Positions 22,373-34,892 of a stretch of DNA of 64,000 nucleotides are shown here, one piece after another. A program made the translations under genes and the position numbers. Every line of letters begins with the position of its first letter. The first letter of the stretch is position 1. Source of the DNA: Trileptium ribeirensis (taxonomy: Eukaryota; Nematoda; Enoplea; Enoplida; Thoracostomopsidae); contig JASANE010017627.1 of the NCBI GenBank assembly GCA_030248225.1, positions 1-64,000 on the forward strand, in the 5' to 3' direction. The notes beneath the pieces are model-generated. The model was not told where the DNA came from. It was given only the letters and a program-made list of their open reading frames with translations, and ran no database searches.

Positions 22373-22523
22373 CTTCGATTTTTCAACGAAAAATTTCGAG
22401 CGAACATCGAAACCTTAAACAACGAAAAAATCCTCGATCAATTTTCGATTCGTTTTGAACAATACTAACATTGAGCAGAGTTTTTCATTATTTCAAAAAT
22501 TGACAGTAAATACGTACAATCGG

Positions 22524-23445
22524 TAGTGTTGGACACCGGTCGTCCAGACAAGTTTCGTCGCGGTCGCCGGCTTTCTGTCAGGTATACAGGTCGATAAACC
22601 GACCAACTGGTATTGCGGCCGGCCGATATTTTGGTCAGCAAGTGTAGCGAGCATGAGCAAGACATCATGCTTCTGTGGCTACCATATTTATTATGTAAAA
22701 TAAAATATAAATTATCTTTTGAGAAGTAGTTTTTTGATTAATTCCTGTGACGCTTTCTGTATATTAATGTTGTTTGTAGCTGTTGTAGTGCTATATTATA
22801 GCACAAAAAATTGATTCAAGTAACGAGCACTAAAGTAGCACGTTATATTTAGAGTTTACTATGGCGAAACGTAACTTTCTCTCAATTTGTAGAATTTTAA
22901 AGCTTCTTTTACTGTAATCAATATTAAATCTGTGCGTCCTCAAATATCTACTGAGCACTAAGCATAACCCCCATTGTGGATATTTGGCTTGTCCACGGAC
23001 CCTCCCGAATGGTGGGGGCACGAAATGAAGGACTTGCTTACGGAGGGAGCAAAAACTGGGGGGGGGGGGGCAAGAAACGGTCGCGCTTCAGTCGCAAAGG
23101 CATAAAAGCTGCGGAATCTTTAAAAATGAACGTTTTTCCAGCAGTTTTAGTGCTAAAAATCAAAATGAAAGCTAAGAACTAAAAATGAGCGTTTTAGCGA
23201 TCATTTTTGGGGCTAAGATCGAACGGAAACGTGTGTAAGCTGCGAAAGCTGAAAAATTGACGTTATTTCGAGCATTTTTGCAAAATTATTCTTGGAGAGG
23301 TCTGCATGCGGCACCGCACCGTTAGATGCCAGCCGTAAAAGTCGCTAGCCGACCGTTTTTCCTGGTCGATTTTTCCACCGGCCGACCTTACTACCGGCTC
23401 ACCGGTCGGCCGCCCAACAAAAAATTCGGCCGGTGCTCAACACTA
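22524..23445. mobile_element. Terminal-inverted-repeat element, about 920 bp (MGAT5 intron 3)
   Basis: The left end TAGTGTTGGACACCGG mirrors the right end CCGGTGCTCAACACTA with two mismatches. Both ends continue into diverged GC-rich CCGGCCGAC-type sequence. Flanks CAATCGG and CTATCGG (6 of 7) may be the target duplication. No transposase ORF, so non-autonomous. It includes a G10 run near 23060. Confidence 0.55.
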
Positions 23446-24882
23446 CTATCGGACATCGTTCATACCGAGCAATTTAACCTTTACTGTATGAGCTTATTCC
23501 CACTTAAAATGAAAGCTCCAAATCTGATAAAACCAGTAAAGTCCCGTTTTTCGGTTGATAAAATTATCCTACATCAAAATATGTATGTACATTATCCTGC
23601 TACCCACTTGAGACAGATGTAGAAATCTGTTACAACAAAGGTCGTAACTCAGTAAACGATTATTGAGAAATCTCGCCAATTACTTACGTTTAATTAATAA
23701 AATTTGGCGATATATAAATTTGTCTTAATGCTTGTCTTTGCCAGTGAAATTTGACTTTCACTACTCCAGCTTGTTGAAACGGAGCGATTGGGTTGAGCAG
23801 AGATCCCGCTGAGGGTTCAACATGGAAAAATCTTGACTATTTCTTTGCTTGTCAGTGTAAACCAAACTAAACGTCCGGTGGATGGATTTCGACAAAATTT
23901 TTTATTTTAAAGAAAAACTAATGATGTTTTGCCCATTAGTTGAACTCTAAGGAGTTTCTTCCGACCCCTATCTTGGGCCAAAATGACAACAACTGGTTTT
24001 TAAAGGTGCTTTTCTGGAAACAATGGGTAGCAGTGCTATGCAGCTTATATTTTGCGACACAGGGTTGCAAAAACACTGCCCGCAATCAGCCAATTTCGGC
24101 TTTATACTGAATGAATTAGCGTCAACTATAAGATGAAATAGAAACCACTGCAAATTAGTGTAAGCATGTTAGGCTGCGTTAAGCTCGACCTGTCTCTACC
24201 AGACAAAGTTAAAGTCGAGTGTGTGGACAGGGTTATCAGAGTCCAAGTGTGAGCGATAGACTAGGTCACGCGCACAGCTCTGGAGCTGAGTACAGTTACG
24301 TCGATAACAGACTGACTAATGCGCGAGTAAACTTAACCTGTGCCCATCGACTATCCTATTTTGTGATAGTCGACAGCGAAAAGGCAAACCGTTGTTACGA
24401 AACAAATGCAGAAATTTCATCGGTTTTTCGATAACATAAAATTGGAAAAATCAAATACAAAAGTACCAAAAATTTCGCCTTGTGTTCGAACATAATTTTG
24501 ATGATTTAGAATTTCCAGTGAAAACTGTTATCTAATGCCGATCAGCTTCCGATTTGTATTTGTCTAACGTAATACTGACGTCACAAATCAATCGCTTCCG
24601 AGGCTTAGGATACAGTGTTCGCGAACAAATTCAGCGAACCCAAATCAGGTGGATTTTCGTTCGCAAAAAATTCAGTAATTCTCTTTGAATTGGCGCGAAC
24701 ACGAATTTGCCGGATTACTATCACAGAGCTGTCTGTTAGCGAACAGTTTCGCACCGGATTATGGTATCCTAGTTTTGCACCGGATTATGGTATCCTAAAA
24801 ACGTTCGGTAGCAGATTTTTAACCGAAATAACAAAATAGGATTATTGATGGACGTGGGTTATGATTACTGTCGCATAACGTC
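23446..24882. other. Intronic sequence of MGAT5 intron 3
   Basis: No gene. A short direct duplication of GCACCGGATTATGGTATCCT is present near 24751 and 24777, and a hairpin TCGACTATC...GATAGTCGA near 24347-24373. Confidence 0.4.
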
Positions 24883-25990
24883 GATTATGATGATATTGCC
24901 CTTATCGGAAAGTGAAAGTCAACTTTAAAACATGCTTAATCGGATGAATGTCAAAAGCAGAAGAATAGGCCTGGTAATTAATCAATCAGAAACAAAAATT
25001 GTGTCCTGCTGCATGGACGATATTTCAACAGTCAAGCTTAATGGGAACAACCTCTAATTCCAAACCAATCCTGTACTACCATTGTCATTGTGAGAGGTAC
25101 AAAAGGGCACCCCATACCAATCGCCTTTGTACCTGCCTGGTAACGTGGTCTGGGAGAGAATTCGAAATTTTAAAAAATACTTTTATGGGTCGAAATGCAG
25201 TGCCACAATGTATTATGGACTAAACGCGCGAAATTTCATCGAAATAACGTCACATGGACGATTTTTCGAAATTTTGGTGCGGTCGGGGTGGGGGGGGGGT
25301 AAAAGTTTGGTCGCGTGCGAGATAGAGCTCAGGTCGTTTCACCATTCTCTTCCTCATGGAAAAGAACCATAACAGACAAAAATTAATGTAGTTGTACTCA
25401 CTCCACCATACCCCAAAGTAGCAATGGTCGTGGGGGGTAATCAAATATGCTAAAATTCTGTAACTAAAAAGATAGTGTAGACCTGACCAATCTTGTACAA
25501 AAAAGAATTAAGGTCATAATTTCTAACACCGAGCCACGCCACTACCCGGAAAAACAGGTCGTAAAATTAGTCATTACGGTTTTGTCAGTTTGGGACCTAT
25601 GTGGATGTTGACCCCTTATGGCGGGGGTGAGGCCAAAAAATTTTTGTTGCTTAAAATAGCTAAGTAATGAGGCTTCTGGCGTAAATAACATTTTCACCAG
25701 TTCCCTGCACGTTTCTGTGGTACATACCAAAATATCCACTTTTACCAGCCCCCGACCAAACGGACATCGTAGCGTGAAATGGCCAGGGTGGTCAAGCAAA
25801 GCGGAGGTACTCAACCCCGTCTCCCATGTTCGTGCAGCTTTTAGTGGCATGAAGAAACTATGGTGTTGGAAAGGTGTCAGCACGAACAAAAAGCTCAACG
25901 ATTACATCACGTCCATGCGGCCCATACTCTACTGCACCAACAGCACCTTGTCGATCGTGCTGGGGGACATATATCACATAGCCGTATACG
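24883..25990 (+). pseudogene. Decayed LINE reverse transcriptase fragment (RTE-like), in two pieces
   Basis: The first piece starts with DYDDIALI, an altered copy of the RT catalytic YADD block, and continues with KSRRIGLVINQSETKIVSC (24955-25010), the usual helix after it in RTE-type LINEs (GLKIN..KTK). The second piece (about 25770-25960) encodes VSHVRAAFSGMKKLW...STNKKLNDYITSMRPILY, the family's post-RT segment. Between them are stops, frameshifts and unrelated sequence. It lies in MGAT5 intron 3, antisense to the gene. Not functional. Confidence 0.65.
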
Positions 25991-26218
25991 GTGAAACCTC
26001 GGCACCTCGAAATTTAACCGCCTGGCAAACGATATTCTAAGAGCCCGACCGGCTATCTGCTGTCAGCTCATAATCTGCTAAAGCAGAGACGCTTTAGATT
26101 TGTCATTATTACGGGTTGTTTCTGTCACGTCCAAATGAAACAATGGCGCAAAACCAAGTCTCTGCAATGATTCATGCAGCTAGTAACAGAGAACTGTGAC
26201 CTGATATGGTAGATAATT

Positions 26219-26761
26219 CCGGGGTTATTTTAGGCTTTCCCAGATAGGTGTCGGTAAACGGAAAAATTTACTGACCCCTAAGGGGTCAGTAGCAAGGGGT
26301 CATTTCGGAAACTAGGGGTCATGACCCCTTAAGGGGGCAGTAATTTTATAAAAATTAATACAATATATTTATTCTTTCAGGTGTCCCAACACACCTCTGT
26401 GGTGCTGGTTTTTTTAGTTTTGGCCATAATATTTATATATACATGCATATTTTAGGTTTGGTGACCAAAATAATTGATCGGTACCCTAAAATATGCGTGT
26501 ATATATTGTTACGTATTTCAGACTTACGTTATACAGGTTTTTAAAATCGAAATATTACCGTTTTTACAAATTAACAATTTTTTCAGCCATTTTTAATTTT
26601 CCAGTGATCCCTTAAGGGGTCAATTTTTAAAAAAAAATGTAAATTTTAAGGGGTCGTTTTTGCGAAAAAGTAGGGGTCAGTGTCTATAGGGGGGGGCTCG
26701 CCGGGAGGGGGAGAGCCGATCCTTGGGGTCGCCCCCCCTTCCCCCTCTAAAATAACCCCGG
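26219..26761. mobile_element. Foldback/MITE-like element, 543 bp, perfect 15-bp TIRs
   Basis: The ends are CCGGGGTTATTTTAG (26219-26233) and its exact reverse complement (26747-26761). The arms are loosely palindromic throughout: both carry ACTGACCCCT and GACCCCTTAA motifs, and the centre has ATATACATGCATATTTTAGG mirrored by CCTAAAATATGCGTGTATAT. A near-palindrome TGACCCCTAAGGGGTCA lies near the left end. I see no clean target duplication and no ORF. Confidence 0.75.
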
Positions 26762-27257
26762 TGATAGAAGGCACTGTGCAACCTCAGGGTCTGGTAATCA
26801 GTGTAAATCTGTAGCGTGAATATAGGTGCAAAACTGTCTTATCAAACGAACTTTTATATCGAAAATCCTAAATAGAGCTGTAGCAGTGATTGGCAAAGTC
26901 TTGTATATCAATGGCTACAGTATACAGTTTTTGAGGTTTATGTTGAAGTTTGAAATTTTAGGATACGGCCGTCCATATCTGGATATCCTGATATATCCCA
27001 CAATTTTACCCGGATATCCAGATGTTTCAAACCATATCCCTACCCATCGCTAACTCTGACAACATCTAAGGTAATCAATAAGTTTCCAAAATGCCCCAAC
27101 TTTGGGCCAAAATTATAAATTTCATCACATTACCAAATGCACTATTTAATTTAGACTTGGTAATTAATGGTCGTCCATGCAGGCTCATGTGCTCACAGAT
27201 AAAATGACGGACGAATATATATATATACTGTTGAAAACACCAAATTATCGAACACAC

Positions 27258-27434
27258 CTGTTTGTGTTTGTTAAAATACGCCAAATAGTTAAATTCGGCT
27301 TGTGTTCCGAACGAGTCTAACAACCGAATGCCACACTTGTAGTTTTGAATTGAGCCAGCAATCTTCTTTTTCATCTGTCGAAATCCAACAATATCCGTAT
27401 AAACGATATCCACATGAGTTTTCGAATTCTGTAC
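27258..27434 (-). CDS. MGAT5: MGAT5 exon 3
   Basis: 59 codons, residues 443-501, both ends phase 0. The acceptor is TTTCAG followed by GTA CAG AAT. The donor is CAG/GTGTGT, weaker than the other two GTAAGT donors. The peptide contains VDIVYTDIVGFRQMKKKI and LLDSFGTQAEFNYLAYFNKH, aligning with the segment of animal GnT-V between the acceptor-binding Rossmann half and the QQFYTM motif. The frame runs directly from exon 2 and into exon 4 without loss of conserved residues. Confidence 0.92.
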
Positions 27435-30400
27435 CTGAAATTGGTGTTATATCCGTTATTAATGAATATTATTTCTATAATATTTATACTAAGCCTCGGA
27501 ATTTTGTTCTATCATAATGAATATCGCATCAGGGTTGCCTCATGTTTTACAAAGTTTTTCGGAACAAATTTCCCCCTTTTAGCGCACTATTTATAATATC
27601 CACCATGTAAAATGAACTGAAATTGCCAAAACTATAAATTTTCATAGCCCTCTGCGTACAACTAAACGAAAAATATGCCAAAAGTATTTGGCAGAAATAT
27701 TTACAGCAAAGTTGTAGTTCCCGATGAAAGGATTTTGCAAATTCGTTTTTGATTTTTCGAGGTAGCAATACGTACAAACGAAAATTTATTTCCTGTGTTC
27801 GATAATATATTTCAAGTTTTCCCGTTTGCTCAGAAATTTTTTATGTACAATTTTCCGTTTAGAATTTTCCGCTGCAACCCTATAGAATGTTAAAAATGGA
27901 GCGACCAAAGCGAGCGAATTGTCTTAAAACGTTTACCAGAGCAAAAAAAAATTATTTTTACAAGTGGAATGTAATTTATCATTTTGGGCGTAATTCATCA
28001 TTCAGAACTGTTTTAATATACTCGCAAAGCTGAAATATCTAGAATTTTGGCAATACGGGATGCTGTACCATTTTGAGTTATAGCTCGTTACTGAAACGTT
28101 GCACATGCAAAATGAGCTGTTTTGGCCAAAAATACAGGTTGATATTAACACTAGCTTGAAAATTTTAAGTTTTACAAGTTTTGACTAATTGAGTTTATCA
28201 TTTATTACCACTGCACGTAAATGAAGAGCTTCATCAGGTGATTTAACTCGTTACAATGGAACGATCCGAACTATGAAGCTTTTAAATTTTGACTTTACTC
28301 CATTACCACTCAACAGTACAGGTACACACCAAAATTTCGTATTTGCTGTTATATATCGAATTTAACATGCTCGCTTCTACGGTACAACCTAGAACGGTGT
28401 GTTTCGCTATTGAAGTCTGTTTTACATGGTTTGGTTGTATTTACTGATACGACCATCACATAGCCAAAACACGTGGAATAAAAACATTAAGGTGCTCTCA
28501 CATGTTCAAACTTGTTGCTCAAAATTAGAGTTAAAAAATTCAATCGAATTTGGTTCCAAAATACAGGTTGTAATTCGTACTTGAAAGTACAGCAAATTTC
28601 TTCATCGCTATATAACAAAAAAACTTCGCACATTTCGCTTGCCCAGTACGGTTTTAGAAAAGTCTTTTATGCTAAATTTAACTGTCGTCGTAAGCAATTT
28701 GTGAATCATTAATAGCTTGATCAGCGTTTTCTACATTTATTGCAGTGAACCGTTGATGTTAAACAGCATTTTGTAAAAAGAAAATCAATTTACGAGACAA
28801 AGATGGAGTTACGCACAGAAATAAAAACAAAAAAAATTCGCCAGAAATTTTCGCGAAAGTGAACAGCAGTAAGATTCTTATTCACAAATTTTTACCAACG
28901 ATTATGCTTTTATTTCCTCCACAGCTGGAACGATATGAAGGTCTGTAACGCTAGAATAATTTATTCATTTTGGCCACAATTTATTTAATTACACATTTCT
29001 ATTAACATATATATATATATATATATATAATTTAGAAATCATAAAAACTAGGCCCACACACTAATAACATGTTCGAGATGTGGCGTGTCCGATCCGTTCC
29101 AATGTGCACGTGTATTGAGTACGTATATACAGAATATTTACATTGAATCCGATCAGATCTGAGCCGACAGATTATACAGAATTTTATCTTATCCTGAATG
29201 TAATGTATGAAAAGTACAGTCAGTAGTATACTGTATACATAAAGTATATGCTAGGCCCATAAGTTTGCTGAAGCGCGGTTTGCTTTCTGGTCATGCGGAG
29301 TCGATATTGGTAGCCACCCAATACGAAAAAGTATAACATGAATAAATTAATTTCAAAGTGATCAAAATAATGTGTTACGTACGGTGACTGGATGTCTCAA
29401 AGTGGCGTCAAGCGATTACCTAGTACGCCAAAAGAAAAGTGCTCAATGTCAAAGATGTTTCCACAAATCGGGTCAGATACAATATAATCACGTAGTAGAT
29501 TGGTAGTATTATGGGGTATAAAATCCTAACTAGGCTAAAACGACCATTTTTAGCGCTCCAAGCTCAATTTAAAATCAATTCTATAATACTTTCCGCAAAT
29601 CTTACAATACTGATAAGCTCAAATTATGTCTGTCCTCCTCATCTATTGTCTCTGTTCCGAAGAATGTCTTTCGTAAGTCTTTTAGCGTGATGTAGTTCAG
29701 TAACTAGTGCTTCGCAGTCTCTAGCTTAATTCCACAACAAGTACATACACGCTATTATTGTCTAATATATCTATTCTATATAGATGATAATTAAAACTCC
29801 CATGTCTTGTCTTGTATAGTAATTCTCATGCGATCTTTATTCAGTTTCCAAAAGAATTTTGATCTGTTTATCAGTATTGTCAAAGGAACCACTTGTACTT
29901 ATACAGTCAGTGCATTAAGTCCATCTTTTTTGTGTTCTCTAAAAACGTTTCATCCAACCACCTTTTAAGTACAGAAACACTTAACGGAACATAAGGTCTG
30001 GATAATAATTCATCCGCTGTTTTGTTACATTCAACTCCGGAATGGTCTTTCACACCGCCCAAAGTAACCATATTAATTCAACCTATCCTGTTTGGCCACT
30101 TTACACAGCCCAGAATGATTTAATCCGATTTCATTTAATTTCATTTAATCCCAGAGCACGATTTAATCTGTCTTTTCCCAAGAGCCAGCACTGCTGTAAA
30201 CACGTTGCGAGAGTAAACAGAACAGAAAGCAACTTTTTAGTGAATATAATACATTTATAAAAATTTATTGCGCAGCGAGCGAAGCGTGCAAGTATTTATT
30301 TGCATGCGCACTCATAGCTTTTATCGTGTCCGTCCATCGAGATTTTCCTAAACATCTCAGGAAACAAATTAAGATATTCCCATAGGTTCATTTGCTCATA

Positions 30401-31320
30401 ATTATAGCCTATGACCTGGCCTATAACCTGGACACAGTATTGTGTCGGATTGAATTTCGCTGGCTAGTAATTACCGTTTACTATTATATCTATAAGTAAT
30501 TTCATCGACCACAGCATGTTTTAAACCAAATCAACTGAATTTACTCCTATTCGATCTGGACAAGCATTTTGAGAGAAGCGTGAAGCGAACACGGTTTTGT
30601 CTCGGGTTGAAATCCGCTGGTTAGTAATTAAAATTGTACTACAAATCAACCATAACATGATTTAAACCAAATCAAGATGCATTTACACCATTCGATCTGG
30701 TCTGGACAATCATGTTGGGTGAAGCAAGCGTGACACGGATACAGTTCTGTTTCTCAGGTTGAATTTGGCTTGCTATTAATAATTATTATACCTTTAAGTC
30801 ATTTCGAATTTGAGCAATACATCTTAGAAATATGCAACTACCAATTTTACATCACAGGTGTCGAAGATCCGTCGAGGGGTAGACGGTCGGTGGGGGAAGG
30901 CCTTCGGGCGCGTGAAGTGTTGCGGAGTCTTCAGAGGCGCGGATAAATATGGTACGGGGGACCAAATCTTATGGGGTAACTCTCCCTGCCCCCATCAACT
31001 CCTATGTTTTAAGTATACGAGCACAAAATTTATTGTATTTGATTCTGTCATTGGAAATAGCTTAACCTTTAAAATGACTTTAGTTATAGTCATTTGACAG
31101 GTATAACTGCACAAATAAATTAAGTAGCTACGTGCATTTTTTGTATTGATCAATACTACAACGAGATTAAACTCACTCTTAAGGTACTGTGTTCTGGGAG
31201 ATAGAATAAAGCAATAAACTTTGGCTTCCACTTGTGAACGTAAACACGGAAAATCCGCTTACCTGTATAAGCAGCTATTTATATCATTAGTCGTATGCAT
31301 CCCACCAATGAACAACTTAC
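27435..31320. other. MGAT5 intron 2 (3.9 kb)
   Basis: AT-rich. It contains a fragment related to the MITE at 41149 (TTAAGGTGCTCTCACATGTT at 28487), an (AT)n run near 29010, a fragment of the inverted-repeat element at 18940 (near 29140), and a diverged repeat of about 150 bp at 30420-30830. No coding region apart from chance ORFs. Confidence 0.6.
30420..30830. repeat. Diverged tandem repeat of about 150 bp, three copies
   Basis: Similar blocks (CAGT/GGTT...TTGTGTC...GGTTGAATTT...CTGGCTAGTAATT) start near 30431, 30589 and 30738. Each of the first two is followed by ACATGATTTAAACCAAATCAA-like sequence and TTCGATCTGG. Confidence 0.6.
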
Positions 31321-31784
31321 CGGACACGTGCTCTTCAAAGCAGGATCCGCCTGTGCAAAAGCTATAAACGTCCGCATTTCCGACGACACAATAACATCAT
31401 GTCCAAGCAGATAGAGAGCTGCAATCAAATCCGACCATTGTACGAGTTCACCGAGCGGACCGCCTTTCAATGATTTCTCGCCAAATTTAAATCCAGACTC
31501 CTTTGTTAAAAATCCCAAATGCAGCAAAACCCGCCTCATCCGCCGGTTGCTGAGAGTCCAATTCGCCTTTGATTCCAGTGCTGAGTACGCTGCGGTCCAT
31601 TTGGGCCACATCCGCCGAATACGAGATTGGATCCATTGATAATTGATTGGATTGTCGAGCATTGTTGATTGAAATAGATGGTTTAACGAAAATCGTGGTC
31701 GAGCAGTGGACAGCTTCGCTGCAGGTGAATTGGGAACACTAGGCGGTCGCCATGGAAGCCGTGGACAAAATCGTTCAACCTCAC
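31321..31784 (-). CDS. MGAT5: MGAT5 exon 2
   Basis: 464 nt, residues 288-442. The acceptor TTTTGTAG is followed by GTGAGG, completing the Ser codon split by exon 1 (phase 1). The exon opens with EVERFCPRLPWRP, matching the EVE-WCP-LPWR motif of animal GnT-V. It then has WIQSRIRRMWPKW, VLLHLGFLTKESGFKF, the GGPLGELVQWSDL motif and LYLLGHDV. The KESGF/GGPLGEL region lies in the acceptor-side Rossmann fold, where I recall the catalytic Glu of human GnT-V. The donor is CCG/GTAAGT, phase 0. A longer apparent ORF ending at 31279 is read-through into the intron. Confidence 0.95.
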
Positions 31785-32520
31785 CTACAAAATATTTTTA
31801 GCGTTAATTACTGTAAATTATATTTTAGGCGCAACAATGTTCCTCGATATTTACAGTTGCGGGTAAGGGCATAGTGCTAGGACTAATGTTCAACTATTTT
31901 TCAAAAATTAATTTCAATATTTTTTTCCTAAACTGGCAACATCCGTGTTTACATTGCGATGTTCGAAAAAACTACTAACTTCCAATCAGTTATTTGAAAT
32001 TTGCGACATTTTAGCCAAAAATTCTGAATAGCCATATACAATACTCAACACAAATGACCGCTGCCCGCACCTTACTCTCTCGATTGAAAGGTGAATGGTC
32101 ATCTTTGGCGCTGCACTGCAGAAACTGGGTTAGTGAGCGTCTAGCGGTACCTGAAAAAATCAACAGTGGCCATTTCAAACTAACGATATCAATCATAATT
32201 ACGGTACGACCAGAAATGAAAGTTGTTCTTTCTATGTTCATCTAAATCCCAATTTTCTTGGAGACGTATTCAAAATTTTTTGGGCGCCCTTATAAAATTT
32301 GCTCAATAATCATTCAGTGTTCGTTCGTTCAATACACATCAGCCATCTCTGGTGAGTACTACACATTAGAATACGTTACATTATCCTCTTCAGCCATATG
32401 CAAACCCATTCTAATAGAAAATTTAACAATATAAATCATTACAATTAGAATTTTATAATCATATATGATTCGGTAGAAGTGGTACAAGACGATAATTGCC
32501 AATCGCGACAAAAATCTGGT

Positions 32521-33020
32521 ATTTAGCAAAGTGGTATGTGGACTCGAAAGGTGTACTCTATACATTAGAGGTCTGCATTTGCTGATATAACCGGCAACAT
32601 ATCACTGTAGACAATCTATTCAGCAAAGTGTTATGTGAACTCGAAAGGGTTACTTTATACATTAGAGATCTGCATTTGCAGATATAACTGAAAACCTGTC
32701 ACTCTAGATGACTTATTCAGCAAAGTGGTAGGTGGACTCAAAAGGCGTACTCTATACATTAGAGGTCTGCATTTGCTGATATAACCGGCAACATGTCACT
32801 GTAGACAATCTATTCAGCAAAGTGGTATGTGGACTTAAAAAGCGTACTCTATACATTAGAGGTCTGCATTTGCTGATATAACCGGCAACATTTCACTGTA
32901 GACAATCTATTCAGCAAAGTGGTATGTGAACTCGAAATTGGTACTTTATACATTAGAGGTCTGCATTTGCAGATATAACTGAAAACTTGTCACTCTATAT
33001 GACTTATTCAGCAAAGTGCA
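32521..33020. repeat. 97-bp tandem repeat, five units plus a partial, two monomer types
   Basis: AGCAAAGTG recurs at 32525, 32622, 32719, 32816, 32913 and 33010, an exact 97-bp period. Units 1, 3 and 4 share CCGGCAACAT and CTGTAGACAATC (type A). Units 2 and 5 share CTGAAAAC, CTCTA-ATGACTT and TTTGCAGATATAAC (type B). The order is A B A A B. The array lies in MGAT5 intron 1 near exon 2. Confidence 0.93.
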
Positions 33021-33894
33021 GATGGGGAAGTTGTATTTTTCGGCACGAAATGTACACTTGCGGATATTATAGCTAAATACATATGTGTGATTCTAGGCGA
33101 CAGAGTTTTGATTGTTGGTGCCCAGCACGTCATATGTACCCAAACACATGAAAGCAGACCACATTTTAAAAACGAAGTTCGTCGACAATAAAATCTTCAA
33201 CCCCCTGGAAATGTATATATATACGTATAAATTCATTCATATATTCAAGTGAACTGTAGGTAACAAAGTTATCGGATCCAGTATGCTTGATAACCTAATA
33301 CATTTGTTGTAATGTAAAAAACACACAATAATGGTCTGAAATTTGAAAAAAAACTATATTTCTGGCGAATGTTCGACAAACGACTCGGGGCTCAGACAGT
33401 GATCTCATCAAAAGTGATGCTGAGCACAGACATAGACCTCGATGAACTAATTCCGCGATGACTGGTCTTCTTTTCGATGCGACGAACATGTTGCGCTATA
33501 AATGATCTGCGAAATACTGGAATCCACTTGTGTGGCCAGATTTGGCGATAATTTTGACCCGGAAGACGAGAACGCACCTCTAACCGTCAGCGTAGGGGCA
33601 CAACTTCATCTCTTCCTCCGTCCAACTAAAACATTATTGAAATCTATACACCCGAAGATGAGCTATGTATTATACTGACAAGCGAAATACTTTTCACGAT
33701 TTCCTCCTAGCACCCTCAGTGGAAAGTCTGTTTGCTTTGCTCGCTCCGTTTCGAACAACATAGCATGACAACATTAGTAAGGTTAGATCTTATTCAGATT
33801 ACTATTATAAACCGTTTAAACTGAGAATTTTTATGCCGAATTGACAAACAATGCACTGATGACAACGCCGGTCCTGTACATGCAACTCGATCCT

Positions 33895-34203
33895 GAACAG
33901 ACTCCGATGACTTACATCTATGTCCTGTGTCAATATGTCAGCGCCCCATCAACACTGAGTTTGGTGACTCAACTGCTATTTGCTCATGCGGCAAAAAACA
34001 CTTTCATCTCAATTGTACCGATATGTCACAAACACTGCATAAAGACCGAACAGACTCCGATGACTTACATCTATGTCCTGTGTCAATTTGTCAGCGCCCC
34101 ATCAACACTGAGTTTGGTGACTCAACTGCTATTTGCTCATGCGGCAAAAAACACTTTCATCTCAATTGTACCGATATGTCACAAACACTGCACAAAGAAA
34201 TGA
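33895..34203 (+). pseudogene. LINE ORF1 fragment: tandemly duplicated PHD-like zinc finger
   Basis: A 153-bp segment (51 codons) occurs twice in direct, in-frame repeat, 33895-34047 and 34048-34200, nearly identical. Each copy encodes DSDDLHLCPVSICQRP and then CSCGKKHFHLNCTDM, with Cys and His spacing like a PHD finger (C-x4-C, C-x-C, H-x2-C). PHD fingers occur in the ORF1 of CR1/L2-type LINEs. The frame is stopped just upstream of the first copy, so the N terminus is lost. Confidence 0.65.
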
Positions 34204-34547
34204 TGAAATCGAAGCGGTCAGTTTTCTGGTTTTGTTAATTTTGCCGTGATATTGGAGGTAATCTAGTACTTAGTGTCACAAACCTTACGGAAACAGTTAA
34301 TTCTATTGACACTAGAGTTGCTTCGCTGGAAGCATCTGCTCCCACTGATGGGTCGGAACCTCACTTTGTTAAAGTGGCTGTATATAACTGAGATGCAGGA
34401 GATTGAGCGACGACGTGCAAATATAATACTGTAAGAATAAGAATAATGGCATTGATAGTATAATTGATGATGATCGTAAATGAGTTCTGTCACTTCTCAA
34501 CGCGATACAAGTACCCCAATCTGTTACCGTAAAATCATTGTTCCGGT

Positions 34548-34892
34548 TTGGAAAACGATCACAGGAAAAAAACTAGACCTATTAAAATTATATTTGATAG
34601 CTTTCACTCGCGTAATATTGTGCTTGGGAAAAGTAAATTGTTGAAAGACACATCCTACACCGGTTGTTATATCAAGCCACACCTGACGAAAATGATACAA
34701 AAAGAGAACGACAAGCTTATGCGTGACCTTAAATCGCGTCTGCAAAAAGGTGAAAGGGTCCATGTTAAGCGTGGTAAAATTGTTACATTGACCGATAATA
34801 CCGATCATGTCACTCCAATCGATAACTACCAGGTTTCTGCGAGCTCAGATCTTTTAGATCCACAGATTCCGCTGGAAACGGCGACTACTTGA
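34548..34892 (+). pseudogene. LINE ORF1 C-terminal nucleic-acid-binding part
   Basis: About 110 codons: DHRKKTRPIKIIFDSFHSR, then LGKSKLLKDTS, a KPHLTKMIQKENDKL helix, LKSRLQKGERVHVKRGKIV and a loose tail. The pattern R-IK--F.....R..VL...K...........D.T...R matches the C-terminal domain of LINE ORF1 proteins, which binds the element RNA. It overlaps the ORF2 frame by 4 bp (stop 34890-34892), a typical ORF1/ORF2 junction. Upstream coiled-coil sequence is frameshifted. Confidence 0.75.

Noticed and set aside
25717..26040. Independent small gene
   Set aside because: Its middle part matches the post-RT segment of RTE-like LINEs, so it is part of the LINE fragment.
33841..34203. A second reading frame through the duplicated 153-bp unit
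   Set aside because: The PHD-like frame has the expected Cys/His pattern; the other frame has none.
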